A DNA stretch of 64,000 nt from Alphaproteobacteria bacterium (GCA_024236075.1 JACKLE010000001.1:62001-126000), one strand, 5' to 3'; counted from the stretch's first letter, positions 26,599 through 38,080 are shown. The notes: a model not told the origin generated them from the sequence alone. Numbers and translations: made by a program.

Positions 26599-28566
26599 AT
26601 GACGGACGACAGCCAGACGACGGCGGGGCGCGCGCGCCCCTTCCTCACGCCGGGGCGGTTCCTGGTGCTCGTCATCGCGCTCGGCGCGGTGACCTTCGTC
26701 GCGCTCAATGTCTTGGCGAACGTCGCCTTTTCGCGCGCGCGCCTCGACCTCACGCAGAACGGCCTCTTCACCCTCAGCGAAGGCACGGTCGAGACGCTGA
26801 AGGCGATCGACGAGCCCATCACGCTGCGCTTCTTCTATTCGGAAAAGGTGGGCACGGAATATCCGCAGGTGAGCGGCTACGCCCAGCGCGTGCGCGATCT
26901 CCTCGAAGAGTATCGCGCCCGCGCCGGGGGCAGGCTCGAGGTCGAGTTCGTGGATCCCGAGCCCTTCAGCCCCGAGGAGGATCTCGCGGTCGCGCTCGGC
27001 CTCACCGGCGCGTCGACGCAGGGCGGCGAGACGCTCTATTTCGGCCTTTCCGGCACGAATGCGGCCGACGGGCACGAGGCCATCGCCTTCTTCCCGCTCG
27101 CGCGCGAGCGCTTCCTCGAATACGACCTGACCGAGCTCGTCGCCAAGCTCAACGCGGTGAAGCGCCCCAAGCTCGGCCTCCTCACGACCATTCCCATGGC
27201 CGGCGAGCCGGGCAATCCCATGCAGCCGCAGAGCGGCTCGCCGTCTTCCATCCTCTACGATCAGCTCTCGGACCGCTTCACGATCGAGACGCTGCCGGGC
27301 CAGTTCAGGGAAGTTCCGGCCGATATCGACGTGCTGATGATCGCCCATCCGGGGCCGCTCGACGATGCCTCGCTCTACGCGATCGACCAGTTCGTCCTGC
27401 GCGGCGGCCGCGCGCTCGTCTTCCTCGATCCGCATGCGGAGAGCGTCGCGGGCAACCCCTTCCAGCCCGGGCCCGCGCCGCCGTCCTCGACCCTGCCGAA
27501 GCTATTGAAGGCCTGGGGCGTCGAGATGACGCAAGGCGAGATCGTCGGCGACCGCGAGCTCGCGCAGCTCGTCGCGACGGGCTCCGGCGGCCAGCGCCGC
27601 GCGGCGCCCTTCGTCGCCTGGCTCGGGCCGCGCGCGCCGCAATTCGCGGCGGGCGATGTGGTGACCGCCGATCTCGACCGCCTCATCTTCGCCTCGGCCG
27701 GAGCTCTGAAGCCGATCGAGGGCGCCGGCACGACGTTCTCGCCGCTCGTCACGACGACGAGGAATGCGGGGCTGCTGCCCGTCGATGCGGTCGAGTTCAT
27801 GCCGCAGCCGGAAGATCTGCAGCGGGCGCTCAAGGTGACCGATGAGGCCTACACGCTGGCCGCGCGCATCTCGGGACCGGTGAAGACCGCCTTCCCCGAG
27901 GGGCCGCCCAAGGACGCGTCCGCCGACACGGCCGGCGGGGCGCAGGGCGAAGAGAAGCCGGACGCGCCCAAGGCCGCGCCGCTCGCCGAGTCGAAGGTGC
28001 CGGCGAACATCATCCTCGTCGCCGACACCGACATCCTCGAGGACCGCTTCTGGGCGGAGGAGCAGAACTTCCTCGGCCGGCGCGTCGTCGTTCCGAGGGC
28101 GGACAATGGCGATTTCGTGCTCGGCGCCGTCGAGAACCTGATGGGGACGCCCGCGCTCATCTCGCTGCGCGCGCGGGCGAGCGGCGAGCGGCCCTTCACG
28201 CTGGTCGAGCATCTCCAGCGCAAGGCCGAGCAGGCCTATCTCGCGCGCGAGCAGGCGCTGCAGAACGAGATCAGCGAGACCGAGAAGCGCCTCCAGTCGC
28301 TGCAGGGCGAGGGCTCGGGCGTGGGCGAGGGCGGCGCCGTGCTGACGGCCGCGCAGCGCCAGGAGATCGCCCGCTTCCGCGAGGAGCTCATCCGCGCGCG
28401 CGGCGAGCTGCGCGGCGTTCAGCGCTCCCTGCGCGCCGACATCGAGACGCTCGGCGCCTGGCTCAAATTCGTCAACATCGTGCTCGTGCCGCTCATCGTC
28501 GCGCTCGTGGCGCTGGCGCTCTTCTACATGCGCCACCGCCGCCGCGCGGCGCGCGCGGCCGGCTGA
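26599..28566 (+). CDS. Gld-family ABC auxiliary protein (GldG-like)
   Basis: A 655-residue protein anchored by one N-terminal span (about residues 19-42) and one near the C-terminus (about 628-647). Between them lies a periplasmic domain with FSRARLDLTQNGLFTLSEGT near residue 48, typical of the Gld/ABC auxiliary family, then DVLMIAHPGPLDDASLYAIDQFVLRGGRALVFLDPHA. A helical segment of about 60 residues (EQAYLAREQALQNEISETEKRLQSLQ) before the last span is a likely coiled coil. It is 15 bases from the permease and 11 from the DUF4340 gene. Confidence 0.88.
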   Translation: MTDDSQTTAGRARPFLTPGRFLVLVIALGAVTFVALNVLANVAFSRARLDLTQNGLFTLSEGTVETLKAIDEPITLRFFYSEKVGTEYPQVSGYAQRVRDLLEEYRARAGGRLEVEFVDPEPFSPEEDLAVALGLTGASTQGGETLYFGLSGTNAADGHEAIAFFPLARERFLEYDLTELVAKLNAVKRPKLGLLTTIPMAGEPGNPMQPQSGSPSSILYDQLSDRFTIETLPGQFREVPADIDVLMIAHPGPLDDASLYAIDQFVLRGGRALVFLDPHAESVAGNPFQPGPAPPSSTLPKLLKAWGVEMTQGEIVGDRELAQLVATGSGGQRRAAPFVAWLGPRAPQFAAGDVVTADLDRLIFASAGALKPIEGAGTTFSPLVTTTRNAGLLPVDAVEFMPQPEDLQRALKVTDEAYTLAARISGPVKTAFPEGPPKDASADTAGGAQGEEKPDAPKAAPLAESKVPANIILVADTDILEDRFWAEEQNFLGRRVVVPRADNGDFVLGAVENLMGTPALISLRARASGERPFTLVEHLQRKAEQAYLAREQALQNEISETEKRLQSLQGEGSGVGEGGAVLTAAQRQEIARFREELIRARGELRGVQRSLRADIETLGAWLKFVNIVLVPLIVALVALALFYMRHRRRAARAAG

Positions 28567-28577
28567 GGGAGGCGGGG

Positions 28578-29777
28578 ATGGCAGAAGCGACGTCCGCGGC
28601 GCGGCGGCGCCTTTCCGGCTCGGAGAAGATCGTGCTCGCGCTCGCCGCCGTCGCGCTGGCGACGACGCTCGCCGCGATCCTCGCGCTCGGCGCGCGGGCG
28701 TCCCGCGAGACGAGCTCCTTCGCGCCGCGCGCCATGTTTCCCGAGCTTGCCTCGAAGCTCGACGCGGGCGATTTCGGCGGCCTCGAGTTCGCGACGAAGG
28801 ACGCAAGGATCGTCGTCTCCCGCACGGCGGACGGAAAATGGGTCCTCTCCGAGAAGGGCGGCTATCCGGTGGCGGAGGGCGCGCTCGTCGGCGCGGTCGC
28901 CACGGTCGCGGGGCTCGAGCTCGTCGAGCCGAAGACGAAGAACCCCGAGCGCCACAACCTTCTCGGCCTCGTCGCGCCGGACAAGGGCGGCGGCGCGCGC
29001 GCGCTGACGCTCAAGGAAAAGTCGGGCGCTCCCATCGCCTCGGTCCTCGTGGGCGAGGAGCCGCTCCATCGCGAGGTCGGCTCGCGGCGCGCCGTCTATG
29101 TGCGCAAGGCGGGCGAGGACGCGACCTTCCTCGCCTACACCGATCTCGCGCTCGAGACCGATCCGTCGGCCTGGATAGCGACCGACGGCCTTTCGCTCGC
29201 TCGCGACCGCGTGAGCGCGGTGCGCGTGACGCCGGCCGAGGGCCCGGCCTATGCGGTGAAGAAGGGCGAAGGCGAGGGGGCGGCGTTCACGCTCGAGGGC
29301 CTCGGCCCCGAGGAGGAGCTTTCGAGCGCCTACACGCTCTCGACCATGGCCGGCGCGCTCGCCAGCCCCGGCATCGAGGACGTCGCCAAGGCCGCCACGC
29401 TCGACTTCTCGAAGGCCGCGCGTCTCGACTACGAGACGGGCGACGGGCTCCTGGTGACGGCGCGGGTCGCGCGTGTCGGGGACGCCGCCTGGCTCACCCT
29501 CGACGCGGCGGCCAAGGGCGATGCGAAGGACGACGTCAAGAGCCAGGCCGAAGCCATGAACGCGCGCGCCTCGGGCTGGGCCTACAAGATCGCGACGACC
29601 AAGGCCGATCAGATGACGAAGGCGCGCGCCGATCTCGTCCGTCCCAAGAAGGCGGAGGAGACGCCGGCCGAGGAGCCGGGCATCGACGGCGTGCAAAGCC
29701 ATTCCGCCCCGGGCGGCGCCGAGCCGCCTCTTCCCGAGGGCGAGCCCTTGCCCGAGCCGGCACAGGAAGCGCCCTGA
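28578..29777 (+). CDS. DUF4340 domain protein
   Basis: A 399-residue protein with one N-terminal membrane span (IVLALAAVALATTLAAILALG, about 17-37). The rest is periplasmic DUF4340, with repeated beta-rich units such as GKWVLSEKGGYPVAEGALVGAVATVAGLELVE and VYVRKAGEDATFLAYTDLALETDPSAWI. The C-terminus is a proline/glutamate-rich tail. DUF4340 proteins commonly sit beside Gld-type ABC genes and probably belong to the same envelope complex (inference). Confidence 0.85.
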   Translation: MAEATSAARRRLSGSEKIVLALAAVALATTLAAILALGARASRETSSFAPRAMFPELASKLDAGDFGGLEFATKDARIVVSRTADGKWVLSEKGGYPVAEGALVGAVATVAGLELVEPKTKNPERHNLLGLVAPDKGGGARALTLKEKSGAPIASVLVGEEPLHREVGSRRAVYVRKAGEDATFLAYTDLALETDPSAWIATDGLSLARDRVSAVRVTPAEGPAYAVKKGEGEGAAFTLEGLGPEEELSSAYTLSTMAGALASPGIEDVAKAATLDFSKAARLDYETGDGLLVTARVARVGDAAWLTLDAAAKGDAKDDVKSQAEAMNARASGWAYKIATTKADQMTKARADLVRPKKAEETPAEEPGIDGVQSHSAPGGAEPPLPEGEPLPEPAQEAP

Positions 29778-29796
29778 GCGTGATCCCTTAGAGCGC

Positions 29797-30549
29797 CTAT
29801 CGCAGCGCGGCCATTCCGGCGGCGAGGATCGGTCCCAGCCGGTCCGTCTGCACAAGGACGGCGACCGCATCGCAATCCTGCGCGCCCAGCGTCGCGAGCG
29901 GAACGGAGAGCGAGACGGCGAGGCCGTCCCATCTTCCGGCCTCGACGACGTTGGCGACCGCGTGGGTGTAGGCGAGCTTGCTGCCGCCGTTCTCGCCGCG
30001 CGCGACCTTCACCTCGGCGTGGCTGCGATAGGGCATGACCCAGACGGTGGCCGAGGTTGGGGACCGCGAGCGCGTCTTCGGCGCTTCCCCGATGGCAATG
30101 GCGAGCGCGCTGCCCTCCCGGCGGACGGCAAGGCTCGGCGCCGGAGCGAGCGCATCGCGCGCCGCGGCGATGGCGCTCTCCGCCTCGCTGCGACGGCTCC
30201 CGACGAGCTCGCGCGTGCCGCCCACGATCATCTGCGGCGTGTAGACCGACTTGAGGCCGAGGATCTCGGCGTAGCGGCGCTGGCGCGCGGTGTTCGCCGG
30301 CGAGGCGAGCGTGTCCTTCCAGCCGAGATGGTCCCAATAGGTGATGGGCAGCGTGAGCGCGAGGAGCCCCGCGCGGTCCGCGAGATCGTCGAGCACGCGG
30401 TCGGCGGGCGGGCAGGACGAGCAGCCCTGGCTCGTGAAGAGCTCGACCACGACGGGAATCTTCGCGCCCTGGCCGAGCGCCCCGCCGGCCGGCCCGAGGA
30501 CGGCTCCGACGGCCAGAACAGCGGCGAGGGCGCGGCGACGCGGGAACAT
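29797..30549 (-). CDS. DUF1223 thioredoxin-like exported protein
   Basis: A 250-residue protein with a signal peptide (residues 1-27) and a thioredoxin-like fold. VVVELFTSQGCSSCPPADRVLDDL carries the CxxC pair Cys43-Cys46, followed by TYWDHLGWKDTLASP and YTPQMIVGG, all DUF1223 hallmarks. It lies downstream of acnA in the same direction, an arrangement common in Rhizobiales. The 71-base gap holds a GCGCGCCC hairpin, so expression may be partly uncoupled from acnA. Confidence 0.9.
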   Translation of the reverse strand: MFPRRRALAAVLAVGAVLGPAGGALGQGAKIPVVVELFTSQGCSSCPPADRVLDDLADRAGLLALTLPITYWDHLGWKDTLASPANTARQRRYAEILGLKSVYTPQMIVGGTRELVGSRRSEAESAIAAARDALAPAPSLAVRREGSALAIAIGEAPKTRSRSPTSATVWVMPYRSHAEVKVARGENGGSKLAYTHAVANVVEAGRWDGLAVSLSVPLATLGAQDCDAVAVLVQTDRLGPILAAGMAALR

Positions 30550-30569
30550 GGCGCGAGAGCTTAAGGCGT

Positions 30570-30593
30570 GCGCGCCCCAAGTCCAGGGCGCGC
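30570..30593 (-). terminator. hairpin between acnA and the DUF1223 gene
   Basis: GCGCGCCC (30570-30577) pairs with GGGCGCGC (30586-30593) across an 8-base loop. It lies just after the acnA stop, ahead of the co-directional DUF1223 gene. No T-tract follows, so it could be a weak terminator or an mRNA-processing stem. Confidence 0.4.
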
Positions 30594-30620
30594 CGCCGCT
30601 CCTCACGCGGGTGTGAGCGC

Positions 30621-33320
<2,700 letters not shown>

Positions 33321-33528
33321 GGGAGCTGCCCCTTCATGGAGTGGCCCCGGTTGGGAAGCCGGGGCGGCGGGTGCGAGGGGCGGGCGAGCGTCCGGCGAGG
33401 CTCGCAGACTCGGCCCTCTCGCTGGCGGCTGGGTGTCGCATGAAGGCCGCCTTTGCGCAAGATGGCGGTAGGCTTGCGCGGTGTCGATTGCGCCGGATGC
33501 GGATGGCAGGCGGGGCTGCCCGGCCCGT

Positions 33529-33966
33529 TCAGGCCTTCCGGCGATAGCAGATGCGGGTCGCCGCGGACGGGGGCGTCTCGGATCCCGCGCCCGTGAGGCT
33601 TGGCGCGTCGCCGCACAGAAGATCGCCCTTTTGCCATTCGAAGGTGATCGAGTTCTGGGCCGAGAAATGCGCGGTCACCCGGTTGCCCACGACCTCGTAG
33701 CGCTCCACGGGCAGATCTTCTCCGGCCAGCCGCATGGAATCCGGCCGGAAGACGAGCCGGGCCGGAACGATGTGGCCGCCCTCGCGCGCGACGGGGGACG
33801 CGTCGTCCGAGGCGACGGCCGTCCACTCGCCGTAGAGATGCGCGAGCGCGAGCTGCGGCGTGTCGGCCGCCGGCGTCGTGTGCGGCGCGGCGAAGGCAAG
33901 GGGCATCGCGAGGGCGAATAGGGCGAGGGACCCAAAGGCGAGGAGCCGGCGATCGGCGCGTTGCAT
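33529..33966 (-). CDS. small secreted protein, unknown
   Basis: A 145-residue protein with a signal peptide (RRLLAFGSLALFALAMPLAFA, residues 6-26). The mature part reads like a small beta-barrel: LYGEWTAVASDD, LVFRPDSMRLAGEDLPVERYEVVGNRVTAHFSAQNSITFEWQKGDLLCGD. Two cysteines (118, 140) could pair. I do not recognise the family. The start is firmly supported by GAAGGAGG. It lies between acnA and ccmA, on the acnA strand. Confidence 0.65.
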   Translation of the reverse strand: MQRADRRLLAFGSLALFALAMPLAFAAPHTTPAADTPQLALAHLYGEWTAVASDDASPVAREGGHIVPARLVFRPDSMRLAGEDLPVERYEVVGNRVTAHFSAQNSITFEWQKGDLLCGDAPSLTGAGSETPPSAATRICYRRKA

Positions 33967-34137
33967 CGAAGCCTCCTTCGGTCGGGCCGGAAGGCTCCCG
34001 CCCAATCGTGGCGACCTCGTGGCGGCCCGGCCGGGCGGCGTTCCGCGCACGAACGAGGCGTGCGCCCGGCGCCGATGCCCTGCGCCCCGCAATCGTGCTT
34101 TACTCGCCGCCCCCGACCGGCGCGAACAGGTTCCCTT

Positions 34138-34770
34138 TTGCACCTCAAGATCGACAATCTGACGCTTCAGCGCGGCGAGCGCGTGCTGGTTGCCGGGCTC
34201 TCGCTCCTCCTGCCGCCCGGCACGGCCTGTCTCGTCACGGGACCCAACGGCGCGGGCAAGTCCACGCTTCTGCGCTGCATCGCGGGCCTTCTGCCTCCGG
34301 CCGCCGGGACGGTGAGCTGGTTGCAGGAGGGGACCGCCTGGCAGAGCGAGGGCCTTCAGGAGAGGCTTCACTATGTCGGCCATCTCGAAGGCCTCAAGGG
34401 CTCGCTCAGCGTCGCGGAAAATCTCGGCCTCGGGGCCCGGCTGCTCGGCGCGCCGGTCGAGGACCGCCGCCTCGCCCGCATCATCGCCGAGGAGGGGCTC
34501 GGGTCCCTCGCGAGCCTGCCGGCGGCCTTCCTCTCGGCGGGCCAGCGCAGGCGGGCGGCCCTTGCGCGCCTCGCCCTCGTTCCGCGCCCTTTGTGGCTTC
34601 TCGACGAGCCCACCGTGACCCTCGACGAGACTGCGCGGCAGCGCCTCGAAAAGGGCCTCGCCGCGCATCTCGGCGGCGGGGGATCGGCTCTCGTCGCGAC
34701 TCATGCGCCCCTCGCGATCGGGGCCTCGCTCGTGACGCGCCTGGAGCTGGGGCGGGAGGCGAGGCCGTGA
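34138..34770 (+). CDS. ccmA: heme exporter ATP-binding protein CcmA
   Basis: A 210-residue ABC ATPase of cytochrome c maturation. Walker A is GPNGAGKSTLLRCIAG, the signature FLSAGQRRRAALARL is the CcmA variant, and Walker B is LWLLDEPTVTLD. It powers release of heme-loaded CcmE from the CcmABCD complex at the inner membrane. No ATG fits; TTG 34138 gives the usual N-terminus (HLKIDNLTLQRGER). It overlaps ccmB by 4 bases and opens the operon ccmABCDG. Confidence 0.9.
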   Translation: MHLKIDNLTLQRGERVLVAGLSLLLPPGTACLVTGPNGAGKSTLLRCIAGLLPPAAGTVSWLQEGTAWQSEGLQERLHYVGHLEGLKGSLSVAENLGLGARLLGAPVEDRRLARIIAEEGLGSLASLPAAFLSAGQRRRAALARLALVPRPLWLLDEPTVTLDETARQRLEKGLAAHLGGGGSALVATHAPLAIGASLVTRLELGREARP

Positions 34771-35438
34771 GGGCGCTCTTCCTCGCGATCGTTCAGCGCG
34801 ACCTGCTCCTCGCGGCGCGCCTAGGCGCCGGCGCGGGCCTCGGCGTCTTCTTCTTCGCCATGACGGTGACGCTGCTGCCCTTCGGGCTCGGTCCCGATCT
34901 TCCGCTCCTCTCGCGCATCGGGCCGGGCATGATCTGGATCGCGGCGACGCTGGCGAGCCTTCTCGCCCTCGACCGTCTGTTCCAGGCCGACTACGAGGAC
35001 GGAAGCCTCGACCAGCTCGCGATCGCCCCGCTGCCGCTCGAGCTCGTTGTCCTCGCCAAGGCGATCGCCCACTGGATCGCGACCGCCGTGCCGCTCATTC
35101 TCGTGAGCCCGCTTCTCGCGCTCTTCCTCAACGTGCCGGCCTCGTCCATGCCGATGCTCGTCCTGAGCCTCCTCGTCGGCACGCCGGCCCTCAATCTGCT
35201 GGGCGCGGTCGGCGCGGCGCTCACCGTCTCGCTGCGGCGCGGCGGGCTTCTTCTCGCGGTCCTCGTGCTGCCGCTCTACGTGCCGGTCGTCATCTTCGGG
35301 GTGAATGCCGTCGCGGCGGTCGAAGCGGGCCAGGGCATGCTCAATCCGGGGCTGCTCCTCGGCATGGGCATGAGCCTCTTTGCCCTCGGGATCGCGCCCC
35401 TCGCCGGCGCCGCCGCCCTGCGCCTGCATCTCGGCTGA
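34767..35438 (+). CDS. ccmB: heme exporter permease CcmB
   Basis: A 223-residue membrane protein with six spans, the membrane partner of CcmA. Typical CcmB segments are IVQRDLLLAARLGAGAGLGVFFFAM at the N-terminus and LDRLFQADYEDGSLDQLAIAPLPLELVVLAKAIAHWI. It starts at GTG 34767, which overlaps the ccmA stop (GTGA) and follows GGGAGG. The next gene, ccmC, is 42 bases downstream. Confidence 0.93.
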   Translation: MRALFLAIVQRDLLLAARLGAGAGLGVFFFAMTVTLLPFGLGPDLPLLSRIGPGMIWIAATLASLLALDRLFQADYEDGSLDQLAIAPLPLELVVLAKAIAHWIATAVPLILVSPLLALFLNVPASSMPMLVLSLLVGTPALNLLGAVGAALTVSLRRGGLLLAVLVLPLYVPVVIFGVNAVAAVEAGQGMLNPGLLLGMGMSLFALGIAPLAGAAALRLHLG

Positions 35439-35480
35439 CGCGTTTGCCTGGGCCGGTGCGGCGGGATAGATCTCGGCGCC

Positions 35481-36251
35481 ATGTGGAGCTTCGCCAATCC
35501 GCAGCGCTTTCTGGGGCTCAGCCGGCGGCTCGTGCCGTGGCTCGCTTCCGCGACCGGGCTTCTCTTCGCCGCGGGCCTTCTCGACGCGCTGGTCCTCTCT
35601 CCGCCCGACTATCAGCAGGGCGAGAGCGTGCGCATGATGTATGTCCACGTGCCCGCCTCGTGGATGGCGCTCTTCGTCTACACGCTCATGGCCGGCGCGA
35701 GCCTCGTCTTCCTCGTCTGGCGCCACGCGCTCGCGGACGTCGCCGCGCGCGCCGCCGCGCCTCTCGGCGCGGGCTTCACGGCGGTCTCGCTCGCCACGGG
35801 CTCGCTCTGGGGCAAGCCGATGTGGGGCACGTTCTGGGTGTGGGACGCGCGGCTAACCTCCGTGCTCGTACTGTTCTTCCTCTATATCGGATACATCGCC
35901 CTGCGTGGCGCCATCGAGGACGAGACCCGCGCAGGAAGGGCGGGCGCGGTTCTCGCCCTTGTCGGCTTCGTCAACGTGCCCATCATCAAGTTCTCGGTCG
36001 ACTGGTGGAACACGCTCCACCAGCCGGCGAGCGTGTCGCGGCTGGACGCGCCGGCGATCGACGCCTCGATCCTGACGCCCCTTCTTCTGATGGCGGCGGC
36101 CTATATGGCGCTTTTCGCGACACTCCTCCTTCTACGGATGGAAACGGAGATCTACGCGCGGCGCGTCCGCGCGGCCGCGATGCGCGAGGTCGCCGCGGCG
36201 CAGGCGCGCGACGAGACCGGGGAGGCCGCCGGCGCGGCGGCAAGGCCATGA
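35481..36251 (+). CDS. ccmC: heme exporter/handling protein CcmC
   Basis: A 256-residue protein with six spans and the tryptophan-rich heme-handling motif WGTFWVWDARLTSVLVLFFLY, in periplasmic loop 2. Flanking histidines are present in MMYVHVPASWMALF and in SVDWWNTLHQPAS. CcmC holds heme and loads it on CcmE. The gene overlaps ccmD by 4 bases (ATGA). The C-terminal tail is Ala/Arg-rich and slightly longer than usual. Confidence 0.96.
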   Translation: MWSFANPQRFLGLSRRLVPWLASATGLLFAAGLLDALVLSPPDYQQGESVRMMYVHVPASWMALFVYTLMAGASLVFLVWRHALADVAARAAAPLGAGFTAVSLATGSLWGKPMWGTFWVWDARLTSVLVLFFLYIGYIALRGAIEDETRAGRAGAVLALVGFVNVPIIKFSVDWWNTLHQPASVSRLDAPAIDASILTPLLLMAAAYMALFATLLLLRMETEIYARRVRAAAMREVAAAQARDETGEAAGAAARP

Positions 36252-36424
36252 TGGGCGGCCTTCTCCACTGGCTCGCCATGGGCGGCTACTGGCCGTTCGT
36301 CTGGCCGGCCTACGCCGTCGCCGCGATCGTTCTCGGGGGCCTTGCCGCGGAGACCGTCCGCAGGCACCGGGCGGCGCGGATCCGCGCCGCGGCCCTCGAG
36401 CGCGCCGGGCCCGTCAATTCCTGA
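36248..36424 (+). CDS. ccmD: heme exporter protein CcmD
   Basis: A 58-residue single-span protein that stabilises CcmC-CcmE and helps CcmAB release heme-CcmE. The GGYWPFVWPAYAVAAIVLGGL segment is the family pattern: Tyr/Trp-rich lead, one helix, then basic residues (RRHRAARIR). It overlaps ccmC (ATGA) and is 12 bases from ccmG. Confidence 0.9.
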   Translation: MMGGLLHWLAMGGYWPFVWPAYAVAAIVLGGLAAETVRRHRAARIRAAALERAGPVNS

Positions 36425-36436
36425 GAGAAGGTGGCG

Positions 36437-36982
36437 ATGCGCTGGCTCGTCGTCCTGCCGGTCCTTCTGTTTCTCGCCGTTGCCGCGGGGCTCTTCGTCG
36501 CGCTGCGGAGCGGCGACCCGCACGTCCTTCCCTCCGCGCTCGTCGGACACGTGGTGCCGGCCTTCTCGCTTCCCCCGCTCGCGGGCCGGCCGGCGGACAG
36601 CGGCCTTACCTCGGACGATCTCAAACGCGGCGAGGTCAGCCTCGTCAATGTCTGGGCGTCGTGGTGCGCGCCCTGCCGCGTGGAGCACCCCCTTCTCATG
36701 CGGCTTGCGAAGGAGGGCGACGTCGCGCTCCACGGCATCAGCTACAAGGACCGCCCCGAAGCGGCGTCGCAGGTGCTGCAAAGCCTCGGCGATCCCTTCC
36801 GGCTCGTCGGCGTCGACGCGGACGGCCGGGTCGCCATCGACTGGGGCGTCTACGGTGTGCCCGAGACTTTCCTCGTCGACGGCGCCGGCCGCATCCTGTT
36901 GCGGCACGCGGGCGAGGTCACGCCCGAGGTGCTCGAGCGGGAGTTCCGTCCCGCCATCGCCGCGGCCCGCGCCGGGCGATAA
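36437..36982 (+). CDS. ccmG: thiol:disulfide interchange protein CcmG/DsbE
   Basis: A 181-residue periplasmic thioredoxin anchored by an N-terminal helix (residues 3-24). The active site is WASWCAPCRVEHP (CxxC) and the cis-proline loop is YGVPETFLVD; the acidic GISYKDRPE insert marks CcmG. It reduces the heme-binding CxxCH of apocytochromes c. ATG 36437 is well spaced from AGAAGG; GTG 36431 is the alternative. CcmE, CcmF and CcmH are not in the window. Confidence 0.95.
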   Translation: MRWLVVLPVLLFLAVAAGLFVALRSGDPHVLPSALVGHVVPAFSLPPLAGRPADSGLTSDDLKRGEVSLVNVWASWCAPCRVEHPLLMRLAKEGDVALHGISYKDRPEAASQVLQSLGDPFRLVGVDADGRVAIDWGVYGVPETFLVDGAGRILLRHAGEVTPEVLEREFRPAIAAARAGR

Positions 36983-37040
36983 CGCTTCCTCAAGCCGGTC
37001 CCGGCTAGTCTCGCCGGGACCTCTTGCCGGCCGGAACGCC

Positions 37041-37298
37041 ATGAGCCTCGAGCCCACGTCCATCGCCGCCCAGCTTTTTCGCTCGGCCCAGCTCACGAGC
37101 CCGCGCACGAGCGCGAAGGCGGCCTTCCTTCCGAGCGGGGGAGAAGCGGACAAGACGCGCGCCGTTCGCGGCAGCGCCGCCGCCGACCGCGTGGAGACCG
37201 GCGCACAGGCCCGTCCCCCGGCCTTGCGCGAGGCGCCGCTCGCGGGCCTCGGCGAGCGCTTGGAGCCGAAGGGCTCGCGGCTCGACATCCGGATCTGA
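37041..37298 (+). CDS. hypothetical 85-residue protein
   Basis: An 85-residue ORF after ccmG that I do not recognise. It is polar, with no membrane span, and shows low-complexity Ala/Arg/Pro stretches; the most protein-like part is MSLEPTSIAAQLFRSAQL. Only a weak CCGGAACG precedes the ATG. It could be a real alphaproteobacterial orphan or a chance frame; a convincing terminator pair follows it. Confidence 0.35.
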   Translation: MSLEPTSIAAQLFRSAQLTSPRTSAKAAFLPSGGEADKTRAVRGSAAADRVETGAQARPPALREAPLAGLGERLEPKGSRLDIRI

Positions 37299-37330
37299 GG
37301 CATCGGCCGCTCTCGCGCGGCCCGATCCCG

Positions 37331-37373
37331 AAAAGCGCGGGCCCGAAACGCGTCCGACGCGCTCCGGGCCCGC
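37331..37373 (-). terminator. intrinsic terminator for the ldtR-like gene
   Basis: GCGGGCCCG (37337-37345) and CGGGCCCGC (37365-37373) pair around a core that also folds (ACGCG/CGCGT). Read on the minus strand, the stem is followed by GCTTTT. That fits an intrinsic terminator about 50 bases past the ldtR stop codon. Confidence 0.6.
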
Positions 37374-37390
37374 TATCCCCTCAATTCGAC

Positions 37391-37423
37391 GGGGCGCCCC
37401 CGGAAGGGACGCCCCGGACTTTT
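37391..37423 (+). terminator. intrinsic terminator for the ccm operon side
   Basis: GGGGCGCCCC (37391-37400) pairs with the GGGACGCCCC that ends at 37415, and GGACTTTT follows on the plus strand. The T-tract overlaps the ldtR stop codon. It would end transcripts from the ccm side before they run antisense into ldtR. Confidence 0.55.
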
Positions 37424-38006
37424 AGCGCTTCGCCTTGCGGCCGCCCTTCTTGGCGGCCTTGGCCTTCGGCGCGGCCTTGGCCTTGCGGGCGGGCTTCGCC
37501 TTCGCCTTGGTCGCACGGGCCTTGCGGGCCGTCGGCTTCGGCATTTCGGCGGCGTCCATCTTCGCCGCGATCTGGGTCAGCGCCGCGACGAAATCGCTGC
37601 GCAGCTTCGAGTCGACCGATTGCAGGATGCGGTCTTCGGCCTTCGAGACCTTGGGCATGGCGCCGTCGAGGGCGCGCTTGCCGGCCGCCGTGATCGACAC
37701 GGCATTGGCGCGCTGGTCGGTCTTCGTGCGCTCGCGCTGCAGAAGGCCCTTCTTCAGGAGGCGGCTGATCATGTCGGCGAGCGTCGAGCGGTCGATGCCC
37801 GTCTTGCGGACGAGGTCCGTCTGGCTCAGCCCTTCGTCCTGCTGCACCGCATGCAGGACCGTGAACTGACGCGGCGTGAGGCCCGAGCGGCCCACTTCTT
37901 CCATGTAGAGATCGTATGCGAATTGCTGCGCGCGACGCAGGAGGTGTCCCGGCGCCGTGTCGAGCTTGAAGCTCGCGCTCTTCTTGGTTGCGGCCTTACG
38001 TGCCAT
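37422..38006 (-). CDS. ldtR: MarR-family regulator, LdtR-like, with lysine-rich tail
   Basis: A 194-residue MarR-type regulator. The winged helix spans about residues 44-105: LTPRQFTVLHAVQQDEGLSQTDLVRKTGIDRSTLADMISRLLKKGLLQRERTKTDQRANAVSIT. In Rhizobiales such LdtR proteins control cell-wall L,D-transpeptidase and stress genes. Residues 157-194 form a histone-H1-like tail with 18 Lys/Arg in 38 residues. A TTGGAGAC ribosome site and a good promoter (38081-38108) lie upstream. Confidence 0.85.
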   Translation of the reverse strand: MARKAATKKSASFKLDTAPGHLLRRAQQFAYDLYMEEVGRSGLTPRQFTVLHAVQQDEGLSQTDLVRKTGIDRSTLADMISRLLKKGLLQRERTKTDQRANAVSITAAGKRALDGAMPKVSKAEDRILQSVDSKLRSDFVAALTQIAAKMDAAEMPKPTARKARATKAKAKPARKAKAAPKAKAAKKGGRKAKR

Positions 38007-38080
38007 TTCGATGTCTCCAACTCTTCAGGGTTCGACAACCAGAGTTCAGCCTGGCGATCCCGGCTCGTCCTCCGCCCCCC

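Noticed and set aside
33344..33365. GC stem in the acnA leader as an iron-responsive element
   Set aside because: It lacks the CAGUG loop and bulged C of eukaryotic IREs; a 7-bp GC hairpin is common in this genome.
36152..37303. A 383-codon minus-strand frame across ccmD-ccmG
   Set aside because: It is antisense to well-supported ccm genes and has no protein-like features.
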